Positions 1-7,794 of a DNA stretch of 64,000 bases are shown in pieces. How positions within the stretch are numbered: the stretch's first letter is position 1; each line of letters begins with the position of its first letter. The notes under the pieces are model-generated. The model ran no database searches and was not told the origin of the DNA. It worked only from the letters and a program-made list of their open reading frames with translations. A program made the position numbers and the translations under genes. Source of the stretch: Verrucomicrobiota bacterium (GTDB taxonomy: Bacteria > Verrucomicrobiota > Kiritimatiellia > RFP12 > UBA1067). Location: NCBI GenBank assembly GCA_023269675.1, contig JAHFSX010000013.1, positions 90,676-154,675 on the forward strand, written 5' to 3'.

Positions 1-109
1 GGATGAAGTGCGCGAGCGGAAGCTGGTTCGCGTACGCGGCGGAGGCGAACCGCAGCGGACAAGGGGAAAGGCCGGACCGCTGCCGCGGGTCGAGGGGATC
101 TTCAACCAT
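1..109 (-). CDS. mqnA: Chorismate dehydratase MqnA, N-terminal fragment cut by window edge
   Basis: An ATG at 109 opens a frame that runs off the left end of the window. It overlaps the last 8 bases of the upstream ubiD-like gene. After a short hydrophilic leader the translation reads RFASAAYANQLPLAHF, which fits the family's N-terminal pattern (R-I-G-x-V-x-Y-L-N-x-x-P-L). MqnA dehydrates chorismate to 3-enolpyruvylbenzoate, the first committed step of the futalosine menaquinone route. Only about 36 codons are visible, so the call rests on this motif plus position at the end of an otherwise clear mqn operon. No separate promoter is visible; translation is probably coupled to the gene before it. 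Confidence 0.72.
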   Translation of the reverse strand, partial: MVEDPLDPRQRSGLSPCPLRFASAAYANQLPLAHFI

Positions 110-1895
110 GGTGCCCCCCGCACAAGGGAATGCCGTAGGACGCCCAGCGCCGGTCCACCCGAGCGGCGCGCTCGGGATCGAAAGCCACGGGCTGCCGGTA
201 GCCCGGCTTCCAGGTCGCGTCGATGGCGATCGGGAAATGCAGGACGAGCCGGTTCCCCTCCACCTCGCGCCGGGCCGGGTACAGGTCGGCGAGCGGATCG
301 AAACGCGTGAACCAGCCCCACAGCACCAGACAGGGATCGTCCACCGGGACATCCTCGGAGACCAGGACGTGGAACAGGTAGGCGCGGGTGGCCGGGTGCG
401 CGGCCAGCGCCGCGCGGACCGCCGTCCTGTCGGCGTCCCGCGCGACCTGCGCCACCAGGAAAGCCTCGCCCACGGCCGCCAGCGCGCGGATGCCCGGGGC
501 GACGGCCCCGGGCGCGGGCGGCGGCGGCGGGGGCTGTGTCCGCAGCTTCGGCCGGTCGCCGCGCGTGGCCAGCAGGATCAGGCGGCTTCCCGTGTTCATG
601 GCCGGGCCCGTGAAGTCGAGCGTGTCCTGGGCCGTGGGCGCCAGCAGGTGCAGCCCTTCGGCGGCATCCAGGTTTTCCCAGACCGCGCGGCTGACGTCGG
701 CGAAGCGGCGCACATTCACGTTCTGGTCCACCACGATCAGGACCTTGGTCAGCGAGAGCTGTCCCTCGCCCAGGATGCCCAGCGCGTGCTTGAGCGCCTC
801 GCGCGGGTAGCGCTCCCGCACCGCGGCCACCGACAGCGGGTGGAAGCCGGTTTCCGGGTAGGCCCAGAGATCAACGATCGCCGGCCGCAGCAGCTTGAGC
901 AGCGGGAGCGTCATCTCCTGCAGCGCGCAGCCGATGAAGTAGTCCTCCTGCGGCGGCTTGCCCACGACGGTCGCCGGGAAGATGGCGTCGCGGCGCGCCA
1001 GCAGGCGCGCCACGCGGAAGACCGGGAACCGGGCGCTGTGCGAGTAGTGGCCGAGGTGGTCGCCGAACGGGCCCTCCTGCCGCAGCTCCCCGGGCGTGAC
1101 CGAGCCCTCCAGCACGAACTCGGCGCGGGCCGGGATGCGGTGGCCGGTGGCTGACCGGCGGATCACGTCCAGCGGACGGCCCATGATGAGCGCGGCCAGG
1201 AGACGCTCGTCGACGCCCTCGGGCAGCGGCGCGATGGCGGCCAGCGTGAGCGCGGGCGGGCCGCCGAGCGACACGCTGACCGGCAGCGGCACGCCGCGCT
1301 CGCAGGCGGCCTGGAAATGGAACCCGCCGCCTTTTTCGATCTGCCAGTGCATGCCCGTGCAGCGGTCGTCGAAGCGCTGCATCCGGTAGATGCCGAGGTT
1401 GCCAACGCCCGTGCGCGGGTCCGCGGTTTGAACCAGCGGCAGCGTGAAGAACGGGCCGCCGTCGAGCGGCCAGCAGGTCAGCACGGGCAGCCGGTCAAGC
1501 TGCGGCGGCTCGAAGAGCTGCTCGAGCACGGGGCCGGTCCGCACGGTGCGCAGCCGCGCCCGGCTCAGGTTCCACAAGCTCCGGCGGGCAGACCACAGCG
1601 CGCCCGCCGAAGGCGGCATCAGGCGGTGCGCCAGGCCCGCGACCTCGCCGCCGATGTCCGCGGGCGGCCGGCCGAACGCCAGGGCCACGCGCCGGGCCGT
1701 GCCGAACAGGTTGCTGACCAGCCGGTAAGGCGAGCCCTTGACGCGCTCGAAGAGCAGGGCCGGACCGCCGGCGGCCAGCACGCGGTGCTGGAGGACCGTG
1801 ATCTCCTGGTCGGGGTCCACCTCGCAGGTCACGCGGACCAGTTCGCCCTGCGCTTCGAGCAGGCTCAGAAAGGCGCGCAGGTCGGGCAGGCTCAT
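102..1895 (-). CDS. mqnL: UbiD-family decarboxylase of the menaquinone operon (MqnL-like)
   Basis: 597 aa, a normal length for UbiD-family prenylated-FMN-dependent decarboxylases. The segment with GPFGDHLGHYS in the middle third is typical of UbiD proteins. The start at 1895 (MSLPDLRAFL) was chosen because its ATG forms a 4-base ATGA overlap with the stop of the ubiX-like gene; the open frame continues upstream but would intrude into that gene. In futalosine-pathway operons the UbiD homologue (MqnL) decarboxylates the prenylated 1,4-dihydroxy-6-naphthoate using cofactor made by the UbiX homologue encoded immediately upstream. Substrate is inferred from operon context; family assignment is firm. 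Confidence 0.9.
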   Translation of the reverse strand: MSLPDLRAFLSLLEAQGELVRVTCEVDPDQEITVLQHRVLAAGGPALLFERVKGSPYRLVSNLFGTARRVALAFGRPPADIGGEVAGLAHRLMPPSAGALWSARRSLWNLSRARLRTVRTGPVLEQLFEPPQLDRLPVLTCWPLDGGPFFTLPLVQTADPRTGVGNLGIYRMQRFDDRCTGMHWQIEKGGGFHFQAACERGVPLPVSVSLGGPPALTLAAIAPLPEGVDERLLAALIMGRPLDVIRRSATGHRIPARAEFVLEGSVTPGELRQEGPFGDHLGHYSHSARFPVFRVARLLARRDAIFPATVVGKPPQEDYFIGCALQEMTLPLLKLLRPAIVDLWAYPETGFHPLSVAAVRERYPREALKHALGILGEGQLSLTKVLIVVDQNVNVRRFADVSRAVWENLDAAEGLHLLAPTAQDTLDFTGPAMNTGSRLILLATRGDRPKLRTQPPPPPPAPGAVAPGIRALAAVGEAFLVAQVARDADRTAVRAALAAHPATRAYLFHVLVSEDVPVDDPCLVLWGWFTRFDPLADLYPARREVEGNRLVLHFPIAIDATWKPGYRQPVAFDPERAARVDRRWASYGIPLCGGHHG

Positions 1896-2452
1896 GCCAG
1901 GGTCTCCCAGTTGCGCGCGGCGGCATGCCCCAGCACGGAGAGGACGCGGTCCACGTAGGCGTCCATCAGCTCGGTCAGTGTGACGGTCGACGGATCGCGC
2001 GTGCCCATCTGGAAAAAGGGCGGGGAGAGAGGCATGACGGTTCCGCCCGCTGCGGCCACGGCGGCGGCGTTGTTCAGGTCGATCAGCGTCCACGGCGTCT
2101 CGCGCACGCACAGCGCCAGCTTGCGGCCCTCCTTCAGATGGCAGTGCGCGGCCCGGGTGATCAGGGAATCGGCGATCCCGTGCGCGATCTTCGCCAGCGT
2201 GTTGGTGGAGCAGGGCAGCAGGACCATGCCGCGCGTGGGCACGGAGCCGGAGGAGATGGCCGCCGCCAGATCCCGGTTGTCATAGACCGTGTGGGCCAGC
2301 GCGGTCAGGCGGCCGAGATCGCCGCACTCGCGGCTGTACACGTCCTTGCCCCACTCGCTGACCACCAGCGAGACCGGCCAGGGGGATTTGCGGATGAGCA
2401 GCTCGGCGGCGAAGGCGCCGCTGGCTCCGGTCACGGCAAGCACGAGGTTCAT
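1892..2452 (-). CDS. ubiX: UbiX-family flavin prenyltransferase (MqnM-like)
   Basis: 186 aa, the usual UbiX length. The N-terminus carries the flavin-binding VTGASGA motif, and the central LLPCSTNTLAKIAHGIADS stretch is characteristic of the family. UbiX enzymes attach dimethylallyl to FMN to make the prenylated-FMN cofactor used by UbiD-type decarboxylases; the cognate ubiD-like gene follows directly. Both ends overlap their neighbours by 4 bases (ATGA), indicating translational coupling. The start at 2452 (MNLVLAVTGASG) is fixed by that overlap and by the family N-terminus, although the open frame extends further upstream. Confidence 0.92.
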   Translation of the reverse strand: MNLVLAVTGASGAFAAELLIRKSPWPVSLVVSEWGKDVYSRECGDLGRLTALAHTVYDNRDLAAAISSGSVPTRGMVLLPCSTNTLAKIAHGIADSLITRAAHCHLKEGRKLALCVRETPWTLIDLNNAAAVAAAGGTVMPLSPPFFQMGTRDPSTVTLTELMDAYVDRVLSVLGHAAARNWETLA

Positions 2453-3918
2453 GGCAGGCCTCCAAACAGGGGGATCAGTGCGCCCGCGATGCCCGCGATG
2501 GCGGACACGGGGAAAAAACGGACGGGCAGCGGCAGGCGCGGATGGTAGGCGGCCGCGAAGGCTCCGAGCGCCACGGCCAGCGGGAGCGCGGCGCACAGCC
2601 CGCCGCCGGTCAGACGCCATAGCGCCACGGCGAGGAGCGCGGCGAGCGCGTGGACAAGGGCCGCCACGACCTGCGCGCCCCGGCTGCCCAGCGCCGCCGG
2701 CAGGCTGTGCACCCCGTTGCGCCGGTCGGCCTCCAGGTCCTGCAGGGCGTAGACGATGTCGAAGCCGCTGATCCAGAGGAACGTGAACGCGGCCAGGAGG
2801 AGAATGGCCGGGTCCGCCGCGGCGCGGCCCGTGACCGCCACGCAGGCGCAGAGCGGGCCGAGCGCCAGCGCGACCCCGACGCCGAAATGGCAGAGCGGCG
2901 TGAAGCGCTTGAGCAGCGAGTAGCCGACCAGCACGGCCGCCGGAAGCGGCGACAGGCGCAGGCAGAGCGGCCCCAGGGCGGCGCAGGCCAGCCCGTAGAC
3001 TAGCAGGCCCGCACCCGCCACGGCCCACGCCTGAAGCACGGTCATGCCGCCGCTGGGGAGCTCGCGCCCCGCTGTGCGCGGGTTCAGCCGGTCCAGCCGC
3101 CGGTCCAAGATCCGGTTCATGGCCATGCCCAGCGTGCGCGCGCCCAGTCCGGCCAGCGCCACCAGCAGCAGGGCGCGCGGGGCAGGCATCCGTCCGCCGG
3201 CGCCGATCCACGCCCCGGCAAAGAGCAGCGGCAGGCTGAACACGGTGTGCTCCACCTTGACGAAATTCAGCAGCCGGCGCGCGAGACCGCCGGCCGCGCT
3301 GGGCATCTTTTCCAGACCGGACAGCAGGCGCTCCGCGACGGCCTCCGAGACCTGCCTCAAATTGCGCCGCAACTCCTCGCGCCCCTGCTCCGTGGCCAGA
3401 TCGCTGACGCCCTTGACGAGGGTGCAGGAAACGCCGCAGGCGGCGGCCGCGCGAGCGACGGCGAACCCCTCCATGTCCACCAGGTCGGCCGCTTCCGCCA
3501 GCCGGTCCCGTCGGTCCCCGCCGAACACGGGCGCGGCCACCGAGGCCAGCCGCGCGGCGGGAAGGTCGCCCCAAAACAACGGGGACACGTCCACAGGAGC
3601 TGCCGGCCGGGAGAGCGGCGCGTCGCCGTCCGCCGCGGACGCGACGCGATAGACGGAGCCGGGCGCAAAGCCCGCGCGCAGCGCGCCGCAGATGCCCGCG
3701 TTGACGAGGTGCCGGACCTTGTGAGCGGCGCAGACGTGCCGCACAGCGGCGGCCGCCGCCGCGGGCCCCATGCCGGTGACGACCACGAGGCCGGCGGGGC
3801 GCCGGCGCCGGGCGACAAACCCGTACGTCTCGAACGGCGCATCGGCCAGCGGCTCCGCGCGCAGGGCGGCCAGCACGGGGGCGGCTTCTTCACGGGTGGC
3901 CAGCAGGAGGGCGATCAT
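2449..3918 (-). CDS. mqnB-mqnP: Fused futalosine hydrolase (MqnB) and UbiA-type prenyltransferase (MqnP)
   Basis: One uninterrupted 489-aa frame contains two enzymes. Residues 1 to about 203 are a nucleoside-phosphorylase-fold futalosine hydrolase, with NAGICGAL near 73, the VDMEGFAVA signature with the ribose-contacting Glu near 150, and the VSDLA catalytic Asp near 173. Residues from about 212 are an integral-membrane UbiA prenyltransferase with the first Asp-rich motif (N268, D272, D276) and a second one in the QDLEADRR segment. MqnB removes hypoxanthine from futalosine; MqnP prenylates dihydroxynaphthoate. No stop or frameshift separates them. Met205 could be an internal start giving a separate MqnP, but a fusion is simplest. 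The start at 3918 gives an ATGA overlap with mqnD, and the end overlaps ubiX by 4 bases. Confidence 0.88.
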   Translation of the reverse strand: MIALLLATREEAAPVLAALRAEPLADAPFETYGFVARRRRPAGLVVVTGMGPAAAAAAVRHVCAAHKVRHLVNAGICGALRAGFAPGSVYRVASAADGDAPLSRPAAPVDVSPLFWGDLPAARLASVAAPVFGGDRRDRLAEAADLVDMEGFAVARAAAACGVSCTLVKGVSDLATEQGREELRRNLRQVSEAVAERLLSGLEKMPSAAGGLARRLLNFVKVEHTVFSLPLLFAGAWIGAGGRMPAPRALLLVALAGLGARTLGMAMNRILDRRLDRLNPRTAGRELPSGGMTVLQAWAVAGAGLLVYGLACAALGPLCLRLSPLPAAVLVGYSLLKRFTPLCHFGVGVALALGPLCACVAVTGRAAADPAILLLAAFTFLWISGFDIVYALQDLEADRRNGVHSLPAALGSRGAQVVAALVHALAALLAVALWRLTGGGLCAALPLAVALGAFAAAYHPRLPLPVRFFPVSAIAGIAGALIPLFGGLP

Positions 3919-4718
3919 GTCATGATCCCCGCCGCCCGGGCCCGTCGCTCCAGCGCCGCCAGGGCTTGCCTTCCGGTCTCGCCCAGGTCTTCTGAAAAGT
4001 CGGTGACATACAGGGCGATGTGTTTGCGGATCACCTCGTCGTCGCGCTCGGCGGCGTGGCGGCGCACGTACGCCGCGGTCCCCTGCGGCACGGCGCGGGA
4101 ATGCGCGATGCCCCGCTTCAGCAGGCCGTCGAGTTCGGCGATTGCCCGCTCGCCGAGCGACTTGCGCGCCATCACGCAGCCCAGCGGGATCGGCAGGGCG
4201 GTTTCGGTCTCCCACCACTCCCCCAGGTCCGCCAGCCGGAGCAGGCCGGCGTCCGCCAAGGCGAAGCGTGACTCGTGGATCAGGATGCCGGCGTCCGCCT
4301 GGCCGTCCCGGACCGCGCCGATGATGCGGTCATAGGGCATGAAGAGCTTTTGGGCGCCTGGGGGCGCCCAGAGCTGGAAAAGCAGGTGGGCCGTGGTCCA
4401 CTCGCCGGGGACGGCGACGCGCGCCTGCGCCAGGCCGCCGCGGGTGAGGGCGCGGCGCGAAACGACCAGAGGTCCGCAGCCGAACCCGAGAGCGGCCCCG
4501 CTGCTGAGACACTGGTAGGTGTCGCGGACCCGCAGCGCGGCGGCGGCCGACATCTTGGTCAGGTCGTAGCGGCCGGCAAAGGCCAGCCCGTTGAGGGTCT
4601 CGACGTCATGCAGGTGGACGTCGACCCGGTAACCGGCCGCCGCAAGGGCACCCGCCGCCACGTCATGAAACATGAACGTATCGTTGGGACACGGTGAAAA
4701 GCCCATGGTGATGGTCAT
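3915..4718 (-). CDS. mqnD: 1,4-dihydroxy-6-naphthoate synthase MqnD
   Basis: 267 aa, typical for MqnD. The N-terminal GFSPCPNDTFMFHDV segment and the later DVETLN and DAGILIHESRF segments are strongly family-specific. The enzyme converts cyclic dehypoxanthine futalosine to 1,4-dihydroxy-6-naphthoate, using a periplasmic-binding-protein-like fold in the cytoplasm. The ATG at 4718 was preferred over an upstream in-frame Met at 4775 because GGAG lies 5 bases before it and the family N-terminus begins here. It is the first gene of the mqn operon; a promoter-like element lies about 110 bases upstream. mqnC and mqnE are not visible in this window. Confidence 0.94.
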   Translation of the reverse strand: MTITMGFSPCPNDTFMFHDVAAGALAAAGYRVDVHLHDVETLNGLAFAGRYDLTKMSAAAALRVRDTYQCLSSGAALGFGCGPLVVSRRALTRGGLAQARVAVPGEWTTAHLLFQLWAPPGAQKLFMPYDRIIGAVRDGQADAGILIHESRFALADAGLLRLADLGEWWETETALPIPLGCVMARKSLGERAIAELDGLLKRGIAHSRAVPQGTAAYVRRHAAERDDEVIRKHIALYVTDFSEDLGETGRQALAALERRARAAGIMT

Positions 4719-4828
4719 CGTCGCTCCTGCGGTATTCTCAAGGCACGGCCTCCGCCCCTCCGTGTCGGCCTTCATGCGCAGAAATGCCGGGGCGCCCGAG
4801 GGGATTCGCCGATCTCAACGAGGGAAAA

Positions 4829-4857
4829 AGGGTACCAGCCCGGTTGGGGTCAGTCAA
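4829..4857 (-). promoter_or_regulatory. Sigma70-like promoter for the mqn operon
   Basis: On the minus strand TTGACT (4852-4857) is followed after exactly 17 bases by TACCCT (4829-4834). It lies between the end of the amidohydrolase gene and mqnD, leaving an untranslated leader of roughly 100 bases. This suggests the mqn operon is transcribed on its own as well as, or instead of, by read-through. Confidence 0.55.
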
Positions 4858-4921
4858 GGCCTGAGGTCGGCCGCGCGGGGCACCGAACGCGCCGCCCGGC
4901 CGCGGGGCCGGCGTCCGCCGC

Positions 4922-6637
4922 TCACGCCTCGCTCGCGCTGTCCCACACCATGCGCCCGTCGAAGTAGGTGCGCAGCACCTCGCACTTCTCGATCTCCACC
5001 GGCGGCACGTCACGCGGGTCGCGGTCCAGCACGATGAAATCCGCCGCCAGCCCCGGGGTCAGGGCGCCGCACTCGTCCCCGCAGCCCATGAGCGTCGCGC
5101 CGTTGCGCGTGTAGCTCGCCAGCATGCGCTCGACGCTGACGCGCTGGCCCTTGCCGAGCAGGTGCTTTTTGCCCTCCGCGTGGCCGATGTCCTTGACCCC
5201 GTACCACTTGGCCGCAGCCAGGTTGCGCGTCACGCCGATCTCGATCGCGACCAGCGGGTCGGGCTGCACCGTGATGGGGTGGTCGGAGGAGGAGGCCACG
5301 GTCAGGCCCGCGTCGAAGAGCGACCGCAGCGGGTATTCGCGCGTGGCGCGCCGCGAGCCGAGCATCGTGGCGTCCACGCGCCGCCACCAGTTGGGCTCCT
5401 TCATGTGCCAGAACGGCTGGACCGAGGCCACCACCCCCAGCCGCTTCATGCGCCGGATGTCCTGCGCGCGCACCAGCTGCAGGTGGGTGATGACCGGGCG
5501 CGCGTCGCGCCACCCGGCGGCGCCGGCCAAGCGCAGGGCGTTGAGCACGCGCCGCGTGGCCGCGTCGCCGATCGAGTGCGTGAAAACCTGGAAGCCCGCG
5601 CGTTGGGCCGCGGCGAACGCCGCGGCCAGGTCCTTCAGGCCCCAGACCGCATCGTTGTTCTCGTCGCTCTCCCGGCCCACCTTCGCCGCGTAGGGCGCGT
5701 GCAGAAACGCCGTGCCGCCCTCCACCACGCCGTCGGCGAAAAACTTGGCGGTGGTCACCTTGAACAGCTCGCCGTCGCAGCGCGCCTTAAGGTCCTTCAG
5801 CGACGCCATCTGCTCGGCGACCGGGCGGTCGGGTGTGATCTCCTGGGCGAAGCGCACCCGCAAGGCGAGCCCCCCGTCCGCCTCCAGACGCGCGAAGGCC
5901 TCGGCGGGCGCGCCCAGGCCCGCACCGAAAATGCTCAGGACCCCCGTGATGCCATACCGGTGCATGCGCGTCTGGTAGAGCTTCAGCGCGCGCGAGTACT
6001 GGTGTGCGGAGTAGGCCTTGGGCGGCAGCAGCTTCGCGGCCTCCTCCTTGAGCGTGCCCCACAGCGCGCCGGTGTGCGGGTCGCGCTCGATCACGCCGCC
6101 CGCCGGGTCGGGCGTGCGGCGGGTGATGCCGTAGCGCGCGAAGGCCGCGCTGTTCATCCAGACCGAGTGCCCGTCATACGAGCGCAGGATGATCGGCAAC
6201 GTTGCGGAGAGCTCGTCGAGACGCGCCTTGCGCGGGCCGTGGATCAGCTCCTTGTCGGTGAAGCCGGCGATGTCCCAGCCCGCCCCGCGGATCTCCCCGG
6301 CCTCGGGATAGTCGCGCATAAAGCGCCGCACCGCCCGCAGGCACGCCTCCGGCGTCTTGCAGGTGTAGAGCGAAACGTCGTAGAGATCCGACAGCGCGGT
6401 GCCCGGCGCGTGCGTGTGCGAATCGATGAAGCCCGGCATCACGAAGCGCCCGCGCAGGTCTTCAACCTCCGTGTGGCGTCCGGCATACGCCAGCACCTCG
6501 GCGTCGGAGCCGACCGCCAGGATGTGGCCGCCCTTCACGGCCAGCGCGGTCGCGACCGTCTCCGCCGCGTCGCTGACCCAGACAGCCGCATTCGTGAAGA
6601 TCCAGTCGGCCTGCAGGATATTTTCAGCTTTCGCCAA
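4922..6637 (-). CDS. YtcJ-type metal-dependent amidohydrolase
   Basis: 571 aa, cytoplasmic, no signal peptide. It has the amidohydrolase superfamily layout of the YtcJ/amidohydrolase-3 group: FVMPGFIDSHTHAPG (HxH metal ligands) near residue 67, FTHSIGDAATR and ITHLQLV histidine motifs, and the SSDHPI Asp near residue 435. Family members hydrolyse amide or imine bonds in varied small molecules, so the substrate is unknown. The start is TTG at 6637, supported by AAAGGGG six bases upstream; no ATG occurs before the catalytic HxH. It precedes the futalosine operon on the same strand (203-base gap), so a role deaminating aminofutalosine is conceivable but unproven. Confidence 0.85.
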   Translation of the reverse strand: MAKAENILQADWIFTNAAVWVSDAAETVATALAVKGGHILAVGSDAEVLAYAGRHTEVEDLRGRFVMPGFIDSHTHAPGTALSDLYDVSLYTCKTPEACLRAVRRFMRDYPEAGEIRGAGWDIAGFTDKELIHGPRKARLDELSATLPIILRSYDGHSVWMNSAAFARYGITRRTPDPAGGVIERDPHTGALWGTLKEEAAKLLPPKAYSAHQYSRALKLYQTRMHRYGITGVLSIFGAGLGAPAEAFARLEADGGLALRVRFAQEITPDRPVAEQMASLKDLKARCDGELFKVTTAKFFADGVVEGGTAFLHAPYAAKVGRESDENNDAVWGLKDLAAAFAAAQRAGFQVFTHSIGDAATRRVLNALRLAGAAGWRDARPVITHLQLVRAQDIRRMKRLGVVASVQPFWHMKEPNWWRRVDATMLGSRRATREYPLRSLFDAGLTVASSSDHPITVQPDPLVAIEIGVTRNLAAAKWYGVKDIGHAEGKKHLLGKGQRVSVERMLASYTRNGATLMGCGDECGALTPGLAADFIVLDRDPRDVPPVEIEKCEVLRTYFDGRMVWDSASEA

Positions 6638-6654
6638 AGCGCGCCCCTTTCCAC

Positions 6655-6691
6655 AAAAAAAGCAACAGGGTCATGATAGACCCTCTTGCTT
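6655..6691 (-). terminator. Rho-independent terminator downstream of the GNAT gene
   Basis: A 13-bp stem with one mismatch (arms 6660-6672 and 6679-6691, loop of 6) is followed on the minus strand by a run of T (6655-6660). It separates the acetyltransferase transcript from the amidohydrolase gene and also sits just before the latter's Shine-Dalgarno sequence. Confidence 0.75.
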
Positions 6692-6727
6692 CGGATAGGA
6701 AGCGCTTAACTCACGGGAGGACGGCCC

Positions 6728-6766
6728 GGCGGTCCCGCCCTACCTGTCAGGCAGGGCGGGACCGCC
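6728..6766. repeat. Perfect 14-bp palindromic hairpin, REP-like
   Basis: Arms 6728-6741 and 6753-6766 are perfectly complementary, with an 11-base loop. There is no T-run on either side, so it is probably an extragenic palindromic element rather than a terminator. It lies just after the stop of the GNAT gene. Confidence 0.7.
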
Positions 6767-6787
6767 GAAACCGCCGCAGGTCCACGC

Positions 6788-7564
6788 CTACACCGCGCTG
6801 GGATAGGCGACGGCGGCGGACCGTCCGTAGATCTCGCTCCCGATGGTTTCGAGCACGCGCTCGCGCCCCGCAGGGTCCAGCGCCATCGGCCACGCCATCA
6901 GATTCGACGGCGCGGTCGACCGGCCCTCGTAGGCGGGCAACGTGACCGCGCGGCCACAGTACGAGAAACCCAGACGGTTGTAGAACGCCACGCGCCGCGA
7001 GGCCTGATGCTCCGCGCCGAAAGGCTCCACGTCCACCACGACCGGGCACGCCACGTGCGCCTGCAGCAGAGCCATGGCCCGGCGGCCGAAACCGCCCGAG
7101 CGCTGCGCCGAGGAGACCGCGAAATGCTCGACGAAACAGAAACCGGGAAGCTCCCACCACGCCAGCACCCCCACCACCGAACCCGCGTGCATGACGGCCG
7201 AAAAACGGTAAGCGGGATCACGCATCACGCGCATCTGCTCCCGCCGCGTGCGCCGTTCGAAACCGGTGAACGCTTCGGCATAGATGGCCCAGGCTTGCTC
7301 GAACACCGCATCCTGAGCGACGAGATGTGCGGAAAGGCTAAGCCCGTCGGCCCCGATGACCGGCAGAGCTTTGGATACGAACCGACGGAAATCCACAACC
7401 GCGTGCACACCCGTCTCCGGACTGTGACCGCCGCTGAAACTTACTCGATACGTGCTTTCTGAGGAAACCGGATTGGCGAAGAACTTCGCGTTGTCAGACG
7501 TAAGGCCACGCAGGCCTGTCGAAGAGAAGACCCGTTCGGATCTTTGACTCTGTGCAGTATTCAT
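6788..7564 (-). CDS. GNAT-family N-acetyltransferase
   Basis: 258 aa. The C-terminal half (from about residue 95) has the GNAT core: a VVGVLAWWELP beta strand, FAVSSAQRSGGFGRRAM as the acetyl-CoA pyrophosphate loop (Q/R-x-x-G-x-G/A type), and a late AFYNRLGF motif typical of the family. The N-terminal ~90 residues match nothing I recognise and may hold substrate specificity. The ATG at 7564 was chosen over an in-frame TTG at 7582; a GAGG lies about 10 bases upstream. It is a single gene, divergent from the amidase gene and closed by a terminator. Substrate unknown. Confidence 0.75.
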   Translation of the reverse strand: MNTAQSQRSERVFSSTGLRGLTSDNAKFFANPVSSESTYRVSFSGGHSPETGVHAVVDFRRFVSKALPVIGADGLSLSAHLVAQDAVFEQAWAIYAEAFTGFERRTRREQMRVMRDPAYRFSAVMHAGSVVGVLAWWELPGFCFVEHFAVSSAQRSGGFGRRAMALLQAHVACPVVVDVEPFGAEHQASRRVAFYNRLGFSYCGRAVTLPAYEGRSTAPSNLMAWPMALDPAGRERVLETIGSEIYGRSAAVAYPSAV

Positions 7565-7757
7565 AGGCTCGTCGCCTCGCAAGCGATGCGACGATGTGCC
7601 AGCTCACTTCTTATCGTGTCGGTTTGTATCCGGCAAAGGCCGGAACCAGCAATCGGCATCAACGGTCGAAGACCTTAAAAAGATGCCTTTCAGTTGCATT
7701 ACGATGGGAGAAGTGTACGGGTTCGTCCCTGGTTTGACAAGCGGGAAAACAAAACAG

Positions 7758-7786
7758 TTGGCTCCGCCACACCGCCGCCCTATACT
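7758..7786 (+). promoter_or_regulatory. Promoter implying a leaderless transcript for the amidase gene
   Basis: TTGGCT (7758-7763), a 17-base spacer, and TATACT (7781-7786). The -10 box ends only 8 bases before the ATG at 7795, and no Shine-Dalgarno is present, so transcription would start at or within a few bases of the start codon. Confidence 0.55.
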
Positions 7787-7794
7787 GGCACACC

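Noticed and set aside
3..1154. Plus-strand open frame over the UbiD-like gene
   Set aside because: Low-complexity Arg/Gly-rich translation antisense to a clear UbiD-family protein.
2449..3306. Separate mqnP gene starting at Met205 (3306)
   Set aside because: No stop precedes it in the same frame and no clear Shine-Dalgarno is present, so the fused reading is simpler; kept only as an alternative.
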